Origin: JAAYZK01 sp964535025
GTDB taxonomy: Bacteria; Planctomycetota; Phycisphaerae; SM23-33; FEN-1343
Reading direction: 5' to 3'
NCBI GenBank assembly: GCA_964535025.1
Contig: CAZHRW010000084.1
Span: forward strand, 1-15,190
Length of the DNA: 15,190 nt
Within the stretch, counting starts at the first letter, position 1. Each line of letters opens with the position of its first letter. Below are positions 14,861 to 15,190 of the stretch, in pieces. Position numbers and translations under genes: made by a program. The notes beneath the pieces were generated by a model, which worked only from the letters and a program-made list of their open reading frames with translations, made no database searches and was not told the DNA's origin.

Positions 14861-15190
14861 CGTCGTCTTGCTCCCGCAGGATTCACGACGCGGACCGCGA
14901 CGCCATCACCGTCGCGGCCAAGGATGGGATCTCCCAGTTCCTGTCCGGAGCGCCTCCGTACGTGCATGGGGTCTACGACCGCGCGGGGCCCGTACGCATC
15001 TCGCGCTAGCGATACGCCGGCCGTGTCTTCGGCCTCGGGGAATAGCCTCGACGCCCCGGATGAAATTTCGCGGCTCCATACCCCGCCCGCGCGATCCTCT
15101 GCCGACGCTTGCGTCACGGCGTCGCCGCCGCACCGCCACGGCTCGAGGCCGGTTCGGGTCGCTACTGCCTCACCGTATGGTGCTTGCATC
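14861..15190 (-). other. 5' ribozyme part of the group II intron (domains partly)
   Basis: Some 330 bases upstream of the RT start, expected to hold parts of domains I-III and the start of domain IV. An open frame crosses it on the minus strand (ending ...VRVVNPAGARRR), but it is Arg/Gly-rich with no motif, and I read it as ribozyme sequence rather than a gene. I did not assign individual domains, nor find the exon-binding sites. Confidence 0.6.

Larger units (their letters stand above)
13279..15190 (-). mobile_element. Group II intron, 5' end beyond the window
   Basis: A self-splicing retroelement on the minus strand: an upstream ribozyme part (15190 down to 14861), a reverse-transcriptase/maturase gene, then domains V and VI. 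The 3' end is placed at 13279 because domain VI ends there in AC, as group II introns end in AY, with a bulged-A candidate (13287) eight bases before it. The 5' end is not seen: only about 330 bases precede the RT start in this window, less than domains I-III usually need. The sequence upstream of the RT contains no gene I can support. Confidence 0.85.

Noticed and set aside
15129..15133. GTGCG on the minus strand as the intron 5' end
   Set aside because: It matches the 5' consensus, but only about 270 bases would then precede the RT start, too few for domains I-III, and I found no EBS1 complementary to the bases before it.
14857..15189. Open frame of 110 codons on the minus strand upstream of the RT
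   Set aside because: It overlaps intron ribozyme sequence, is Arg/Gly-rich and has no recognisable domain.

Overview
This is a GC-rich bacterial chromosomal segment (third codon positions are almost all G or C). It carries eight ordinary protein genes, one tRNA gene and most of a group II intron with its reverse transcriptase. The gene mix (a GH78-type glycosidase, a UPF0371/DUF1846 protein, a stand-alone GMP-synthetase-like ATPase, a P2A-type cation ATPase, an S9 peptidase without a signal peptide) would fit a Planctomycetota / Phycisphaerae-like genome. That placement is an impression from gene content, not a proof.

Layout from left to right. An alpha-L-rhamnosidase-like gene (+, 1-2295, possibly cut at its 5' end by the window edge) converges on a four-helix membrane protein with a Gln-rich loop (-, 2379-3305); a perfect 14-bp hairpin lies between them. 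About 370 bases with no recognisable gene follow, then tRNA-Asn(GUU) with its own strong promoter and terminator. Next come the DUF1846 gene (+, 3929-5509) and a GMP-synthetase-like PP-loop ATPase (+, 5663-6595), each with its own promoter candidate. These converge on a HAD-family protein (-, 6723-7436) and a Ca2+-type P-type ATPase (-, 7552-10263). A divergent region then starts two + genes: a small lipoprotein that looks like the detached C-terminal domain of SAM hydroxide adenosyltransferases (10458-10883), and a prolyl-oligopeptidase-family serine peptidase (10930-12828). The right end, on the - strand, holds a PGPGW-like membrane protein (12842-13273) whose 5' side is interrupted by the group II intron (13279 to beyond 15190).

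The genes do not form one obvious pathway; most appear to be single transcription units. Three observations stand out. First, two genes (DUF1846 and HAD) have a -10 hexamer ending exactly 7 nt before the ATG and no Shine-Dalgarno sequence, which is the signature of leaderless mRNAs. Second, the intron ends 5 nt before the start codon of the PGPGW-like gene, and the stop codon of its reverse transcriptase lies inside ribozyme domain V. Third, a SAM-hydrolase C-terminal-type domain occurs alone as a lipoprotein. I saw no CRISPR array, toxin-antitoxin pair, phage genes or clear multi-gene defence system.
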